Source: a virus. Taken from it: a DNA stretch of 45,733 nt. The translations under genes and the position numbers were made by a program. Position 1 is the first letter of the stretch, and each line of letters starts with the position of its first letter. Below the pieces are notes generated by a model. The model was given only the letters and a program-made list of their open reading frames with translations. It did not search any database and had not been told where the DNA came from. The DNA lies in the IMG/VR virus record IMGVR_UViG_3300025112_000028, positions 1-45,733 of that record; one strand, written 5' to 3'. Below are positions 9,092-15,623 of this stretch, in pieces.

Positions 9092-9856
9092 ATGAAAATA
9101 CTCAAAAAAATACTGAAAATCTTGGGAATTTCAGCTGTGGGTTTTTCGTTGGTGATGCTTGTTTTCGTGAGTGTTTTTAAGTCTTTACAATTTCCATCAG
9201 TCAAGGAAATTAGCGCATTAGATAATGTTTCTGCGGTTCTCTCCAAAGAGGAACAAGAAACTTTGAAGAGTTCTCGTCGGAGCAGCGTGCGTATTTTATC
9301 GATGTCGGATGAGGGTCGCGTTGCTAGCTCAACGGGCACTTATTTTGTTTCAAAGGGGAGCTATTACGTTCTTACCGTTAATCATGGGTTGGTTGGTGAT
9401 TGCGAGCTTACACGCATTTGGTCTGAAGAAGAGGGATTTGCGCCTTGCACGCGCATGGTCACAACAGACCCGATAGTTGATTATGCCATCATAGAAGTTG
9501 AAGAGATTCCATCACTTACGCCGATTCACTTGCCCAAGGCAACGCCTCGGCCATCCGAGTGGAAAGAATCCCTTTCAACTCAAACAAAAGTTTTTTATAC
9601 CGGATATCCCAATAGCACAGGTCCGCTGACTTTGGACGGCAGAATAATTGGCTATGCTGACGGTGATTATATTTACATTAACTCATTTGCATGGGGTGGC
9701 GCTTCGGGATCCGGGGTTTTTACTGCGCAGGGGGATTTTATTGGTTATATTCTTGCCATCGATATTGGGCGTACGGAATACGGTATTGATGTTTTAGAGG
9801 ATATAGTGATTGTAGTGCCGGCTTTTAAGATAGATTGGACTACACTGTCAAAATAA
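9092..9856 (+). CDS. membrane-anchored trypsin-like serine protease
   Basis: 254 residues. Residues 10-29 form one transmembrane segment behind a Lys-rich start, placing the catalytic domain outside the cytoplasm. The S1 catalytic triad is complete: H98 in LTVNHG, D130 in IVDYAIIEV and S205 in GGASGSG. This matches the HtrA/trypsin fold without a PDZ domain. Its gene directly follows the giant S-S-C-H protein, and a second protease/giant pair exists at 34146-37747. Substrate unknown; it may process phage or envelope proteins. A third possibility is a lysis or superinfection role. Confidence 0.85.
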   Translation: MKILKKILKILGISAVGFSLVMLVFVSVFKSLQFPSVKEISALDNVSAVLSKEEQETLKSSRRSSVRILSMSDEGRVASSTGTYFVSKGSYYVLTVNHGLVGDCELTRIWSEEEGFAPCTRMVTTDPIVDYAIIEVEEIPSLTPIHLPKATPRPSEWKESLSTQTKVFYTGYPNSTGPLTLDGRIIGYADGDYIYINSFAWGGASGSGVFTAQGDFIGYILAIDIGRTEYGIDVLEDIVIVVPAFKIDWTTLSK

Positions 9857-9888
9857 TTTGATATATACTTTCAAGATAGGAGACTGGA

Positions 9889-10134
9889 ATGAAAAATAAT
9901 AATAAAGGAAAAGGCAATTGTTATGGCGAGATGCTTAAACAATTTAAAACGCTGCAAGAACGTTTAAATGAAATGAAAGAGACCGTTTCCGATTTAAAAG
10001 AGCGTTATGAGAATGATGTGGAACTGCGCGAAGGGTGCCCCGATGAATACGAGGCCGACCGCGCAGCATATGAAGCGGTTAGGGAAATTTGTTTGGATTC
10101 TTTGTTGGATATTAAGCCTAAAGGAGATGCCTGA
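9889..10134 (+). CDS. small coiled-coil protein
   Basis: 81 residues with an AGGAGA ribosome site. Residues 15-45 are a clear amphipathic coiled coil (LKQFKTLQERLNEMKETV), followed by an acidic, Cys-containing helical tail. Its stop overlaps the next ATG (ATGA). Function not recognised. Confidence 0.6.
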   Translation: MKNNNKGKGNCYGEMLKQFKTLQERLNEMKETVSDLKERYENDVELREGCPDEYEADRAAYEAVREICLDSLLDIKPKGDA

Positions 10135-10475
10135 TGAGCGAAGAGGTTGAACATACACTCACCTCGACAGAGCCGGAAGATTTGAAGCCAAAAAAACCGA
10201 GCAACCGGGCCCCCGAGGGAATTAGGGCGTTTACGGTTTGCCGGCAGAATGACGAAACTGGCATTTCTGGCGACGGTGTGGTAATCGAGGGCGCGACGTT
10301 TGCCACCGGGCACACTGTTATCCATTGGCTGACGCCGGCTCCCCGAGGTTCTATCGCATTTTTTGATGCGTACGATGATTTTGTAAAGATTCATGTTACG
10401 AGCCATCCCACAAATAATACTATCATTACGTTTGAAGATGGTGAACAAACTATTTATGAGAAAGGTGACAAATAG
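10134..10475 (+). CDS. small beta-rich phage protein
   Basis: 113 residues, overlapping the previous stop by one base. The N-terminal 30 residues are acidic and disordered-looking. The rest has F-T-V-C-R-Q-N-D-E-T-G-I-S-G-D-G, a G-H-T-V-I-H-W-L strand and an F-F-D-A-Y-D-D-F segment. This pattern recalls a small domain found in many unrelated phages, but no activity is known. It precedes the nucleotidyltransferase-like gene. Confidence 0.6.
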   Translation: MSEEVEHTLTSTEPEDLKPKKPSNRAPEGIRAFTVCRQNDETGISGDGVVIEGATFATGHTVIHWLTPAPRGSIAFFDAYDDFVKIHVTSHPTNNTIITFEDGEQTIYEKGDK

Positions 10476-10478
10476 ACC

Positions 10479-11411
10479 ATGAGCTGGCGCGATTTTCAAG
10501 AATTGGTGGAGAAAGCAAACTCTTATCGCAACCGCGTGAAACCTAAGCGTCTTAAGCACGACATGGGAGAGTACGGCGTAGGGTCCACCAAGGGTTCAAA
10601 GCGCGCTCAAAAGGGAAGCCCCTTTAAGAACGTTTCGGTTTCCTTCAAGGGAAAGGGCTTTAATGATATCTCCGGACCGTCTTTGGAAGAAGCTGAAGAA
10701 TCGAGTTTTATTCCGCATGATGAATTACAGCCGGATATTTGGCAAGATGAACAATTAAACAGTGAAGTGCGAGAACGTTTATTGGAGATTGTAAATGATT
10801 TCGTTGAAGGTTTGGACATTGAGTTAGATATCGAGGACATTAGATTGACCGGTTCGCTTGCCAATTATAATTGGTCTAAGTATTCTGATATAGACCTTCA
10901 TTTCCTCGTAGATTTCTCTAAAATTAACGAGAACGTAGAACTAGTAAAAGCTTTTTTTGACCAAGCGCGCATGCGCTGGAACGGCTTACATCGCATTCTG
11001 GTGCATGGTTTCGAGGTGGAAATCTACGTGGAGGATGCCAATGAAGATCACCGCTCGTCGGGATTATATTCGTTGCTGCAGAATGAGTGGCTGAAGTTTC
11101 CTCCCCGGGAAAGAGGAGATATTGACTTTGCGACGGCCGATAAGAAGGCACAAGATTACAAAGATAGGCTCGATTGTGTGGCCAATGAAGTGATGGACAA
11201 CCGGAAAGATTATAAGCAGGCATTGCGCTGCATTGAGAGAATCAAGGAAAAGATCCGCGACATGCGGAAGGCGGGACTGGAGTCTGAAGAGGCTGAGTTC
11301 TCTGCCGAGAATATTGCTTTTAAGATTTTACGTCGAGATGGAGTTTTAGAACGCCTTAGTAAACTTAAATATGAGGCTTACGATAAGTTAATGACATTGA
11401 GAGAGGAATAG
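10479..11411 (+). CDS. nucleotidyltransferase-fold protein
   Basis: 310 residues. The pol-beta-type signature is visible: L-T-G-S-L-A-N (G125-S126) followed by Y-S-D-I-D-L-H with D137 and D139, and a later F-E-V-E-I-Y-V strand that could supply the third carboxylate. The N-terminal 70 residues are basic and low in structure, start MSWRDFQELVEKA (compare NSWRNFLNE in the 35120 protein) and contain S-L-E-E-A, a plausible prohead-protease site. Such phage proteins could transfer NMP to RNA or protein; the substrate is unknown. The C-terminal third is helical. Confidence 0.75.
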   Translation: MSWRDFQELVEKANSYRNRVKPKRLKHDMGEYGVGSTKGSKRAQKGSPFKNVSVSFKGKGFNDISGPSLEEAEESSFIPHDELQPDIWQDEQLNSEVRERLLEIVNDFVEGLDIELDIEDIRLTGSLANYNWSKYSDIDLHFLVDFSKINENVELVKAFFDQARMRWNGLHRILVHGFEVEIYVEDANEDHRSSGLYSLLQNEWLKFPPRERGDIDFATADKKAQDYKDRLDCVANEVMDNRKDYKQALRCIERIKEKIRDMRKAGLESEEAEFSAENIAFKILRRDGVLERLSKLKYEAYDKLMTLREE

Positions 11412-11648
11412 ATGCAGTTTGAAGATATTGGCGCGAAGTGTACGGTAGTCCCTGGCGAATATTTACTACACAATCCTACTCAACAAATTGTGTTGTGCGG
11501 AGCATTTAAGCCGCAGGAAGGAAAAATCAAAGCCCTGGCAAATGGTCGGTTGATCGAAGATAACATTGAGAATTTTCGCAAGATTAAGCTGGATCGAAAA
11601 GAGCGCATCAGTCGAGTCAAAGGGGGTTGTGGAGGGTGCAAGAAATGA
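11412..11648 (+). CDS. small protein with Cys-rich C-terminus
   Basis: 78 residues, ATG immediately after the preceding stop. Beta strands Y-L-L-H-N-P-T-Q-Q-I-V-L-C-G lead into a basic region ending KGGCGGCKK, which could bind metal or be an export-like tail. Overlaps the next gene by four bases. No family recognised. Confidence 0.55.
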   Translation: MQFEDIGAKCTVVPGEYLLHNPTQQIVLCGAFKPQEGKIKALANGRLIEDNIENFRKIKLDRKERISRVKGGCGGCKK

Positions 11649-11920
11649 GTAAAAATAGTTTTTTTACAAGTGGTCCTTTTGGAGAAGCTCAACAAAAGAT
11701 GGAAGATTTTGCGCTGGGCATTTATTATTTTCATTGTTTTGGTGCGACGTTGGAACGACTTTTAAAATTGGAAGAGGCATATGAAGCGGCACTAACGACA
11801 TGCGATTCGCGAGAACTTGCCGTCAAACAGCAAGAAATTTCCTTTTATGAAAACATAATCTTCTTAACTGCAGAGATGCTTGACGCGCCTCAGTCGTTGA
11901 CCGGCAGCCGATATGACTAA
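11645..11920 (+). CDS. small helical protein
   Basis: 91 residues from the ATG at 11645 (ATGA overlap); an earlier in-frame ATG would overlap further and lacks a ribosome site. It is almost all helical (residues 20-80) with several aromatic residues (IYYFHCFGATLERLLKLEEA). No known motif. Confidence 0.5.
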   Translation: MSKNSFFTSGPFGEAQQKMEDFALGIYYFHCFGATLERLLKLEEAYEAALTTCDSRELAVKQQEISFYENIIFLTAEMLDAPQSLTGSRYD

Positions 11921-12176
11921 AATTTATATTTATTGTTTGTTTGACGGTCAAGATAATTTTTATGGTGCCTACTCCTCTATTAGAGCCGTACATCGTGATG
12001 CTCTCAAGATAGCAAATTCGGGCTATCGCTCTGTCGTTCTTGATTTAGAGGGCGCTAAGTCCGAGCCCACTCTCGTTAATTTGCGAAATACGCTGAAAGG
12101 CAAGGTCGATGTATGGATTAAATACCGTGGCGGCGGACGTGTGGCCAAAGTTGTGAAGACTAAATTAAAAGAATAG
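11913..12176 (+). CDS. small alpha/beta protein
   Basis: 87 residues, starting eight bases inside the previous gene. An alternating pattern (MTKIYIYCLFDG, then A-V-H-R-D-A-L-K-I-A, then V-V-L-D-L) suggests a compact alpha/beta fold. Basic C-terminus. It is the last gene before the promoter at 12180. Function unknown. Confidence 0.5.
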   Translation: MTKIYIYCLFDGQDNFYGAYSSIRAVHRDALKIANSGYRSVVLDLEGAKSEPTLVNLRNTLKGKVDVWIKYRGGGRVAKVVKTKLKE

Positions 12177-12179
12177 CGC

Positions 12180-12224
12180 TTGACAGGCTACTCTGCTTGC
12201 GATATAATTGGGATCAAGCAGAGT
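12180..12224 (+). promoter_or_regulatory. perfect consensus promoter inside a 10-bp inverted repeat
   Basis: TTGACA (12180-12185), 17-base spacer, TATAAT (12203-12208). A perfect inverted repeat, ACTCTGCTTG (12190-12199) and CAAGCAGAGT (12215-12224), brackets the -10 box with a 15-base gap. A dimeric repressor bound there would block polymerase. As RNA only the right half-site is transcribed, so an operator is likelier than a hairpin. Confidence 0.7.
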
Positions 12225-12240
12225 TGGCCATAATTACTGT

Positions 12241-12477
12241 GTGGTTGACAAGATAAAACGAGGGGTTTTGGTAAGATGGGTTGTAGACTACGCCTACTTT
12301 GCGGCCAGTCCTCATTCTGATGGCGTTCACCCCTACGAGCCCATATATATGTATGGGGTAGTTGTGGAGGTTTCCCAGGCGGATCCGCGTTCGGTAGCTG
12401 TAGTCTGTGTGCGCGACGGGAGGTGGGTATTGTTACATATGATACATGATGAGTTCGAAATCTTAAATGGAGTTTGA
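12241..12477 (+). CDS. KOW/SH3-like small protein
   Basis: 78 residues from a GTG. An earlier in-frame TTG overlaps the -10 box of the promoter, upstream of the expected transcript start, so it is rejected. The start M-D-K-I-K-R-G-V-L-V-R-W fits the K-x-G-D-L-V-R pattern with Val for Asp. No good ribosome site is seen. The bases before the start (CTGTGTGG) resemble those before the related gene at 12555 (TTGTGTGG). Confidence 0.5.
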   Translation: MVDKIKRGVLVRWVVDYAYFAASPHSDGVHPYEPIYMYGVVVEVSQADPRSVAVVCVRDGRWVLLHMIHDEFEILNGV

Positions 12478-12479
12478 GT

Positions 12480-12539
12480 ATGGCATTTTTTAGCGCCGGT
12501 ATGGTACCCAAAACAGAATGGGTAAGAAAGTATAGTTGA
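12480..12539 (+). CDS. possible 19-residue peptide
   Basis: ATG two bases after the preceding stop, with GGAG at good distance, encoding MAFFSAGMVPKTEWVRKYS. It could be a real small gene or a leader for the following KOW-like gene. Short length makes chance likely. Confidence 0.22.
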   Translation: MAFFSAGMVPKTEWVRKYS

Positions 12540-12554
12540 ACGCATACTTATTGT

Positions 12555-12809
12555 GTGGCCGACCCAAACAAATATAAAATAGGGGATCTCGTCGTGTGCA
12601 AATACGACTATGAGTATCTTTATTATCCGGGTATGGCTGCGCAGCTTGTAAAAAAGCCTTTTTTTATTGGCATCATCCTTTCCGTTCGTGATGATCGGTT
12701 TATCTTTTTTGATCGCGAGACGGTTTATGAAGTTCTTTGTATAGATGGTAGGCGTCGGTTCTTTACTACGTGGGAAGTTGAGGTACTGAGAGTGTCTCAC
12801 TTTTCTTGA
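12555..12809 (+). CDS. KOW/SH3-like small protein
   Basis: 84 residues from a GTG, starting MADPNKYKIGDLVVCKYDYEY. IGDLVV and the following F-I-G-I-I-L-S-V-R-D-D-R-F strand match the small-barrel family. The ribosome site is poor. The TGA stop falls inside the first TTGACA of the promoter that drives the tRNA-Leu transcript. Confidence 0.6.
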   Translation: MADPNKYKIGDLVVCKYDYEYLYYPGMAAQLVKKPFFIGIILSVRDDRFIFFDRETVYEVLCIDGRRRFFTTWEVEVLRVSHFS

Positions 12810-12860
12810 CATTTTCTTAACACAAAAGGTGTTGACTTCTGCGACGTGGAATGGTATATT
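12806..12860 (+). promoter_or_regulatory. phased triple-box promoter upstream of tRNA-Leu
   Basis: TTGACA at 12806, TTAACA at 12817 and TTGACT at 12832, 11 and 15 bases apart; 17 bases after the last comes TATATT (12855-12860). Start near 12867, 14 bases before the tRNA. Leftmost member of the promoter family described in the findings. Confidence 0.75.
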
Positions 12861-12880
12861 ATTAGAGTAATCAAGGACAC

Positions 12881-12968
12881 GGCTCCGTGGTGGAATTGGC
12901 ATACACATCAGACTTAAAATCTGACGCCCGATTTGGGCTTATGGGTTCGAGTCCCATCGGAGCTACCA
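12881..12968 (+). tRNA. tRNA-Leu (TAA)
   Basis: Acceptor GGCTCCG pairs with CGGAGCT (one G-T pair). The anticodon stem TCAGA/TCTGA carries loop CTTAAAA with TAA at 12915-12917. There is a long class II variable arm (GCCCGATTTGGGC), T-arm GGGTTCGAGTCCC, and encoded CCA. It reads UUA/UUG. Confidence 0.95.
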
Positions 12969-12974
12969 TTGTCA

Positions 12975-13066
12975 GCCCCTTGTTCAGCGGCGAAGTGACG
13001 TTCGCCTTTGTTCGCATGCCACCGATTAAACTCAATGAGAGTTAGCGAGTTTGGTGCTGGAGGGGC
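12975..13066 (+). ncRNA. candidate structured RNA between tRNA genes
   Basis: Closing helix GCCCCT (12975-12980) with AGGGGC (13061-13066). Inside are hairpin GGCGAA/TTCGCC (12989-12994, 13001-13006, loop GTGACG) and a bulged stem with CACC plus AAACTC (13020-13033) against GAGTTTGGTG (13047-13056). No open reading frame fits. It has no T-arm or CCA, so it is not a tRNA. T4 encodes stable non-tRNA species within its tRNA cluster; the location is analogous. Release would need the tRNA-processing enzymes. Confidence 0.45.
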
Positions 13067-13078
13067 AATTTTTATTAA

Positions 13079-13154
13079 GGGGGATTAGCTTAGTTGGCAG
13101 AGCAGCGGACTTTTAATCCGCCGGTCGTGGGTTCGAATCCCACATCCCCCACCA
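13079..13154 (+). tRNA. tRNA-Lys (TTT)
   Basis: 76 nt. Acceptor GGGGGAT/ATCCCCC, anticodon stem GCGGA/TCCGC with loop CTTTTAA (TTT at 13112-13114), T-arm GTGGGTTCGAATCCCAC, encoded CCA. It reads AAA/AAG, abundant in the AT-rich head genes. Confidence 0.96.
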
Positions 13155-13176
13155 TTTTATTTAAGGAGAACGAAGA

Positions 13177-13359
13177 ATGATTTTACTACTATTGTTGGCT
13201 GTGGAGCAGCCGAAAGTTCCAGAGTGTGTTATCGATCGATGCGAAGATGAAATTTGTGTGGTTGAGACACCCGAAGGCTCGGTAGGCATTCCCAGGAAGC
13301 GTAATCATTACGAGGGCAAAGTTGTAGAATGTCCGCTTTATCTTATTGAGCCCACATAA
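13177..13359 (+). CDS. small secreted or periplasmic Cys-containing protein
   Basis: 60 residues with a strong AAGGAG site, lying between two tRNA genes. The first eight residues are a short hydrophobic run (MILLLLLA) followed by a charged body with four Cys (V-P-E-C, D-R-C, E-I-C and V-E-C-P). Pairs of disulphides in the periplasm are plausible, though the hydrophobic run is short for a signal peptide. No family recognised. Confidence 0.6.
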   Translation: MILLLLLAVEQPKVPECVIDRCEDEICVVETPEGSVGIPRKRNHYEGKVVECPLYLIEPT

Positions 13360-13388
13360 AGAAAAAGAATTTGGCGCGCCAGTTCCTC

Positions 13389-13417
13389 TTGACGGGGGGA
13401 TTGGTTTGTGGTAATAT
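13389..13417 (+). promoter_or_regulatory. promoter for tRNA-Arg
   Basis: TTGACG (13389-13394), 17-base spacer, TAATAT (13412-13417), ending eight bases before the tRNA. The likely start falls almost at the mature 5' end. Confidence 0.6.
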
Positions 13418-13425
13418 ATCTATAT

Positions 13426-13502
13426 GCTCCGATAGCTCAGTTGGATAGAGCATCGGCCTTCTAAGCCGAGGGGCGTAGGTTCAAATCCTACTCGGAGTGC
13501 CA
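13426..13502 (+). tRNA. tRNA-Arg (TCT)
   Basis: 77 nt. Acceptor GCTCCGA/TCGGAGT, anticodon stem TCGGC/GCCGA with loop CTTCTAA (TCT at 13460-13462), T-arm GTAGGTTCAAATCCTAC, encoded CCA. It reads AGA/AGG. Confidence 0.95.
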
Positions 13503-13509
13503 TACCTGT

Positions 13510-13585
13510 TCCCCCTTAGCTCAGTTGGCAGAGCATCTGGCTGTTAACCAGAGTGTCGCTGGTTCAAGTCCAGCAGGGGGAGCCA
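13510..13585 (+). tRNA. tRNA-Asn (GTT)
   Basis: 76 nt. Acceptor TCCCCCT/AGGGGGA, anticodon stem TCTGG/CCAGA with loop CTGTTAA (GTT at 13543-13545), T-arm GCTGGTTCAAGTCCAGC, encoded CCA. Confidence 0.96.
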
Positions 13586-13607
13586 TTTAAAATAAGGGAG
13601 AAAACAA

Positions 13608-13688
13608 ATGGGATTTTTTGATGCTATTGCAGCCGGTATTGCTTTTGTGCTTGTGGCAATTGCCATCTACTCATTGGTTACGGATTAG
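13608..13688 (+). CDS. 26-residue single-span membrane peptide
   Basis: AGGGAG precedes the ATG. MGFFDAIAAGIAFVLVAIAI plus YSLVTD is one transmembrane helix. It lies between tRNA-Asn and tRNA-Ile, ten bases from the latter. One of several tiny membrane peptides in this window; function unknown. Confidence 0.5.
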   Translation: MGFFDAIAAGIAFVLVAIAIYSLVTD

Positions 13689-13697
13689 AAATGTTAA

Positions 13698-13773
13698 TGG
13701 CCCGTAGCTCAGTGGTTAGAGCAGTCGTCTTATATGCGATTGGTCGTGGGTTCGATTCCCACCGGGCCCACCA
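13698..13773 (+). tRNA. tRNA-Ile (TAT), unusual acceptor end
   Basis: 76 nt with encoded CCA. Acceptor TGGCCCG against CGGGCCC leaves a T1-C72 mismatch. D-stem GCTC/GAGC. Anticodon stem GTCGT/GCGAT (with G-T pairs) carries loop CTTATAT, anticodon TAT at 13731-13733. T-arm GTGGGTTCGATTCCCAC. It would read AUA directly, without the lysidine modification most bacteria need. Confidence 0.85.
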
Positions 13774-13865
13774 TTTTAGCGAGGATTGGACGACAAAACT
13801 TCGCGGTAAATTTTTCCTTCCGCACCCGCAAAGAACCCGCGACCACCACGAATTACGGAGTGATA

Positions 13866-14093
13866 ATGAGATTTAAAGTTGGAGATTGGGTAATAATGGA
13901 CCCGGGACGCGCACACCACTTTATAAAAAAGGGACACCCCGTCGATATTTTGGATGCAGTCCGTGTTGTGTCGATTCGTGAACATGAAGATAAGGATTTA
14001 TACGATGGCACCGAAGTGATTACCGTTATATATACCGCTGGGCACACGGGGGAATGGCTAGGATCTTATTTTGAATGGGTGGGGATGGAATGA
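13866..14093 (+). CDS. KOW/SH3-like small protein
   Basis: 75 residues from the ATG at 13866 with CGGAG upstream; an earlier in-frame ATG lies inside the tRNA-Ile gene and is rejected. Starts MRFKVGDWVIMDPGRAHHF, has a V-R-V-V-S-I-R-E strand and ends Y-F-E-W-V-G-M-E. Overlaps the next gene by four bases. Confidence 0.65.
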   Translation: MRFKVGDWVIMDPGRAHHFIKKGHPVDILDAVRVVSIREHEDKDLYDGTEVITVIYTAGHTGEWLGSYFEWVGME

Positions 14094-14380
14094 GAAAAAA
14101 TCCAAGAAAGCGTCAGCATAGGTATAAGTTTCGCCATGGCGATATGATTATTTGTGGGGACAACGCGGGATTTCCCGTTGGTAGAGTGGGCATTCTCATG
14201 GACCGTGACGAGTGGTTTGGGAGTCCTACGTGGCAAATCCAATGGCATCGGCCTTGCCAGCCTAACTGTAGCGAGATGGGAAACAGCAGAAGGAGTACGG
14301 AACTGGAAGCGAACCTTTTCAATTTGAGACGACGATTTCGTTTCTTTAACTCAGAAGGAGAATATTATGAAAACAAATGA
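14090..14380 (+). CDS. basic KOW/SH3-like protein
   Basis: 96 residues from the ATG overlapping the previous stop (ATGA). A basic leader (MRKNPRKRQHRYKFR) precedes HGDMIICGDNAGFPVGRVGIL, which fits the G-D-x-V...G-x-x-G-I-L pattern. The Arg-rich tail suggests nucleic-acid contact. Its last 14 bases, ATGAAAACAAATGA, also start the next gene. Confidence 0.55.
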   Translation: MRKNPRKRQHRYKFRHGDMIICGDNAGFPVGRVGILMDRDEWFGSPTWQIQWHRPCQPNCSEMGNSRRSTELEANLFNLRRRFRFFNSEGEYYENK

Positions 14381-14591
14381 AACAGATGATAGACACGCGA
14401 CCTGCATTAGATGCGGGGATGATTACAATTATAAGCGCAAGCAACTTGGTTACTCTACTTGCTTGACATGTGGAGATCGTACGGCTAACCGAATTATCGC
14501 CCGGCGCACTCAACAAAATCTGCGCGAAATGGCCCCACATAGCTATACGGGATCCGTGGAAGACCTGTTTGACAGGAGGGGAGGGGAATGA
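14367..14591 (+). CDS. zinc-ribbon protein
   Basis: 74 residues; AGAAGGAGA ribosome site. Two CxxC knuckles, C13-x-x-C16 and C32-x-x-C35, flank a basic DDYNYKRKQLGY loop, typical of a small zinc ribbon that binds nucleic acid or protein. The tail is helical and charged. Shares a 14-base overlap with the gene before it. Confidence 0.7.
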   Translation: MKTNETDDRHATCIRCGDDYNYKRKQLGYSTCLTCGDRTANRIIARRTQQNLREMAPHSYTGSVEDLFDRRGGE

Positions 14592-14641
14592 AAAGAACGC
14601 CAAACAAACCTTTCCTTCGAGCATGCTTTAGGTGCTAGCGC

Positions 14642-14696
14642 TTGACATTCTCATGACAATTTCGGACTTGACTCGCTGGACATGCTGTGCTATATT
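14642..14696 (+). promoter_or_regulatory. phased triple-box promoter
   Basis: TTGACA at 14642, ATGACA at 14653, TTGACT at 14668 (steps of 11 and 15), then 17 bases to TATATT (14691-14696). The predicted start, 14703, is the A of the next ATG. Confidence 0.7.
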
Positions 14697-14702
14697 ATAG
14701 GT

Positions 14703-14846
14703 ATGAATATGAGAAGCCAGTTGATAATTGCCGCCATGGCCCTTACCACCTTTGCGCTTTCATTCGCCGCCACATGGATGGCGACACATTTTCTTGACAA
14801 GAGCCGCTTGACTTTTCTACTTATAGAGGGTATACTGCTGTCATGA
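14703..14846 (+). CDS. possible leaderless small membrane protein
   Basis: 47 residues, MNMRSQLIIAAMALTTFALS and onward, with one hydrophobic span at about 6-27. No ribosome site; the ATG is exactly seven bases past the -10 box, so the transcript may start at the initiation codon. The next promoter lies inside its 3' half. A second ATG at 14709 is possible. Confidence 0.35.
   Translation: MNMRSQLIIAAMALTTFALSFAATWMATHFLDKSRLTFLLIEGILLS
14794..14836 (+). promoter_or_regulatory. two-box variant of the phased promoter
   Basis: TTGACA at 14794 and TTGACT at 14808, 14 bases apart, then 17 bases to TATACT (14831-14836). The predicted start is the A of ATG at 14843. The expected leftmost box is degenerate. 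Confidence 0.7.
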
Positions 14847-15097
14847 TTGGATCGGTTATTAGATACGTCGGCTTGCCAACAAATGTTAAGGGCGATCACC
14901 TAGGTGATGTCTTTGAACCCACTTACGGCACCTTTAAGGGGCACGTTGGCTACGTCACAAGTTTCACATCGAGAGAGAAGTCCGCCGACAATAAAGACCA
15001 TGTTACTGTGCAGTGGTTCGAGCCGTTGCCATCGTACTACGGCTCGCGCTATACGGTATCTCATTTTAGTCTTGATCGTTTTAAGGTATTAACATGA
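14843..15097 (+). CDS. KOW-like protein, probably leaderless
   Basis: 84 residues. ATG at the predicted +1 and no ribosome site. It has a G-H-V-G-Y-V-T-S-F turn and an H-V-T-V-Q-W-F-E-P strand; the N-terminus (MIGSVIRYVG) departs from the GDLV pattern, so family membership is an inference. ATGA overlap couples it to the array that follows. Confidence 0.6.
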   Translation: MIGSVIRYVGLPTNVKGDHLGDVFEPTYGTFKGHVGYVTSFTSREKSADNKDHVTVQWFEPLPSYYGSRYTVSHFSLDRFKVLT

Positions 15098-15276
15098 AAG
15101 TCGGTGATCTGGTAAAGCATCGGTGTCCATCAACCAAAGAGATTGGCAAAGTGTTTCTCGTAATAGAGTTAAACTTCATGGCCATCGACGGCGACGTGAA
15201 CTGGATCAGGTTGCTGGATGAAGGCGACGGGTGGCAGCGCGCTCGCGATTGGAGGGTGATCAATGAAAGTCGGTGA
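15094..15276 (+). CDS. KOW-array protein 1.1
   Basis: 60 residues, MKVGDLVKHRCPSTKEIGKV at the start and VINESR at the end. First of four overlapping genes. Start overlaps the preceding TGA. The final 14 bases (15263-15276) are also the first 14 of the next gene. Confidence 0.8.
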   Translation: MKVGDLVKHRCPSTKEIGKVFLVIELNFMAIDGDVNWIRLLDEGDGWQRARDWRVINESR

Positions 15277-15448
15277 TCTGGTCCGACGGAATCGATGGCC
15301 TCAGCGTCGACATCGGAGTGAAGGCCTCATTGGTATCATTGTCGGCGTCAATCCGCTTGATGGGCGGTTCATGGTACAATGGAACGGCATGCCGAAGCCC
15401 TATCCCGACCCTCGTCATTATTTGGAGGTGATCAGTGAAAGTCGGTGA
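15263..15448 (+). CDS. KOW-array protein 1.2
   Basis: 61 residues from an ATG inside the upstream gene, with GAGGGTGATC upstream acting as ribosome site. MKVGDLVRRNRWPQ, then L-I-G-I-I-V-G-V-N and R-F-M-V-Q-W-N strands, ending EVISESR. Read in the +1 frame relative to its predecessor. Confidence 0.82.
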   Translation: MKVGDLVRRNRWPQRRHRSEGLIGIIVGVNPLDGRFMVQWNGMPKPYPDPRHYLEVISESR

Positions 15449-15623
15449 TCTGGTGAAATGGGCAGATTACACCTGCGGTGTGCCTACGAAAATACACATT
15501 GGACTGTTTCTTCGACCTATCACATCCCCTTCTGGCTTTAAGGATATTGTTGTGCTTTATAATGGGAAAGAAGTAGAATGGTGCGCATTCCAGTGCGAGG
15601 TTATAAATGAAAATGAATTATAA
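15435..15623 (+). CDS. KOW-array protein 1.3
   Basis: 62 residues from GTG; the GTG is forced by the Ser codon AGT of the upstream SESR. MKVGDLVKWADYTCG, strand I-V-V-L-Y-N-G-K, end EVINENEL. The ending departs from ESR because the next gene starts MKMNYKK instead of MKVGD; the overlap grows to 17 bases. Confidence 0.8.
   Translation: MKVGDLVKWADYTCGVPTKIHIGLFLRPITSPSGFKDIVVLYNGKEVEWCAFQCEVINENEL

Noticed and set aside
12975-13066. Sixth tRNA gene
   Set aside because: No T-arm, no CCA and no anticodon arm in the right place, so it is listed as a structured RNA candidate instead.
14588-14638. 16-codon ORF overlapping the zinc-ribbon stop (ATGA)
   Set aside because: Too short to support, and no sequence feature beyond the overlap.
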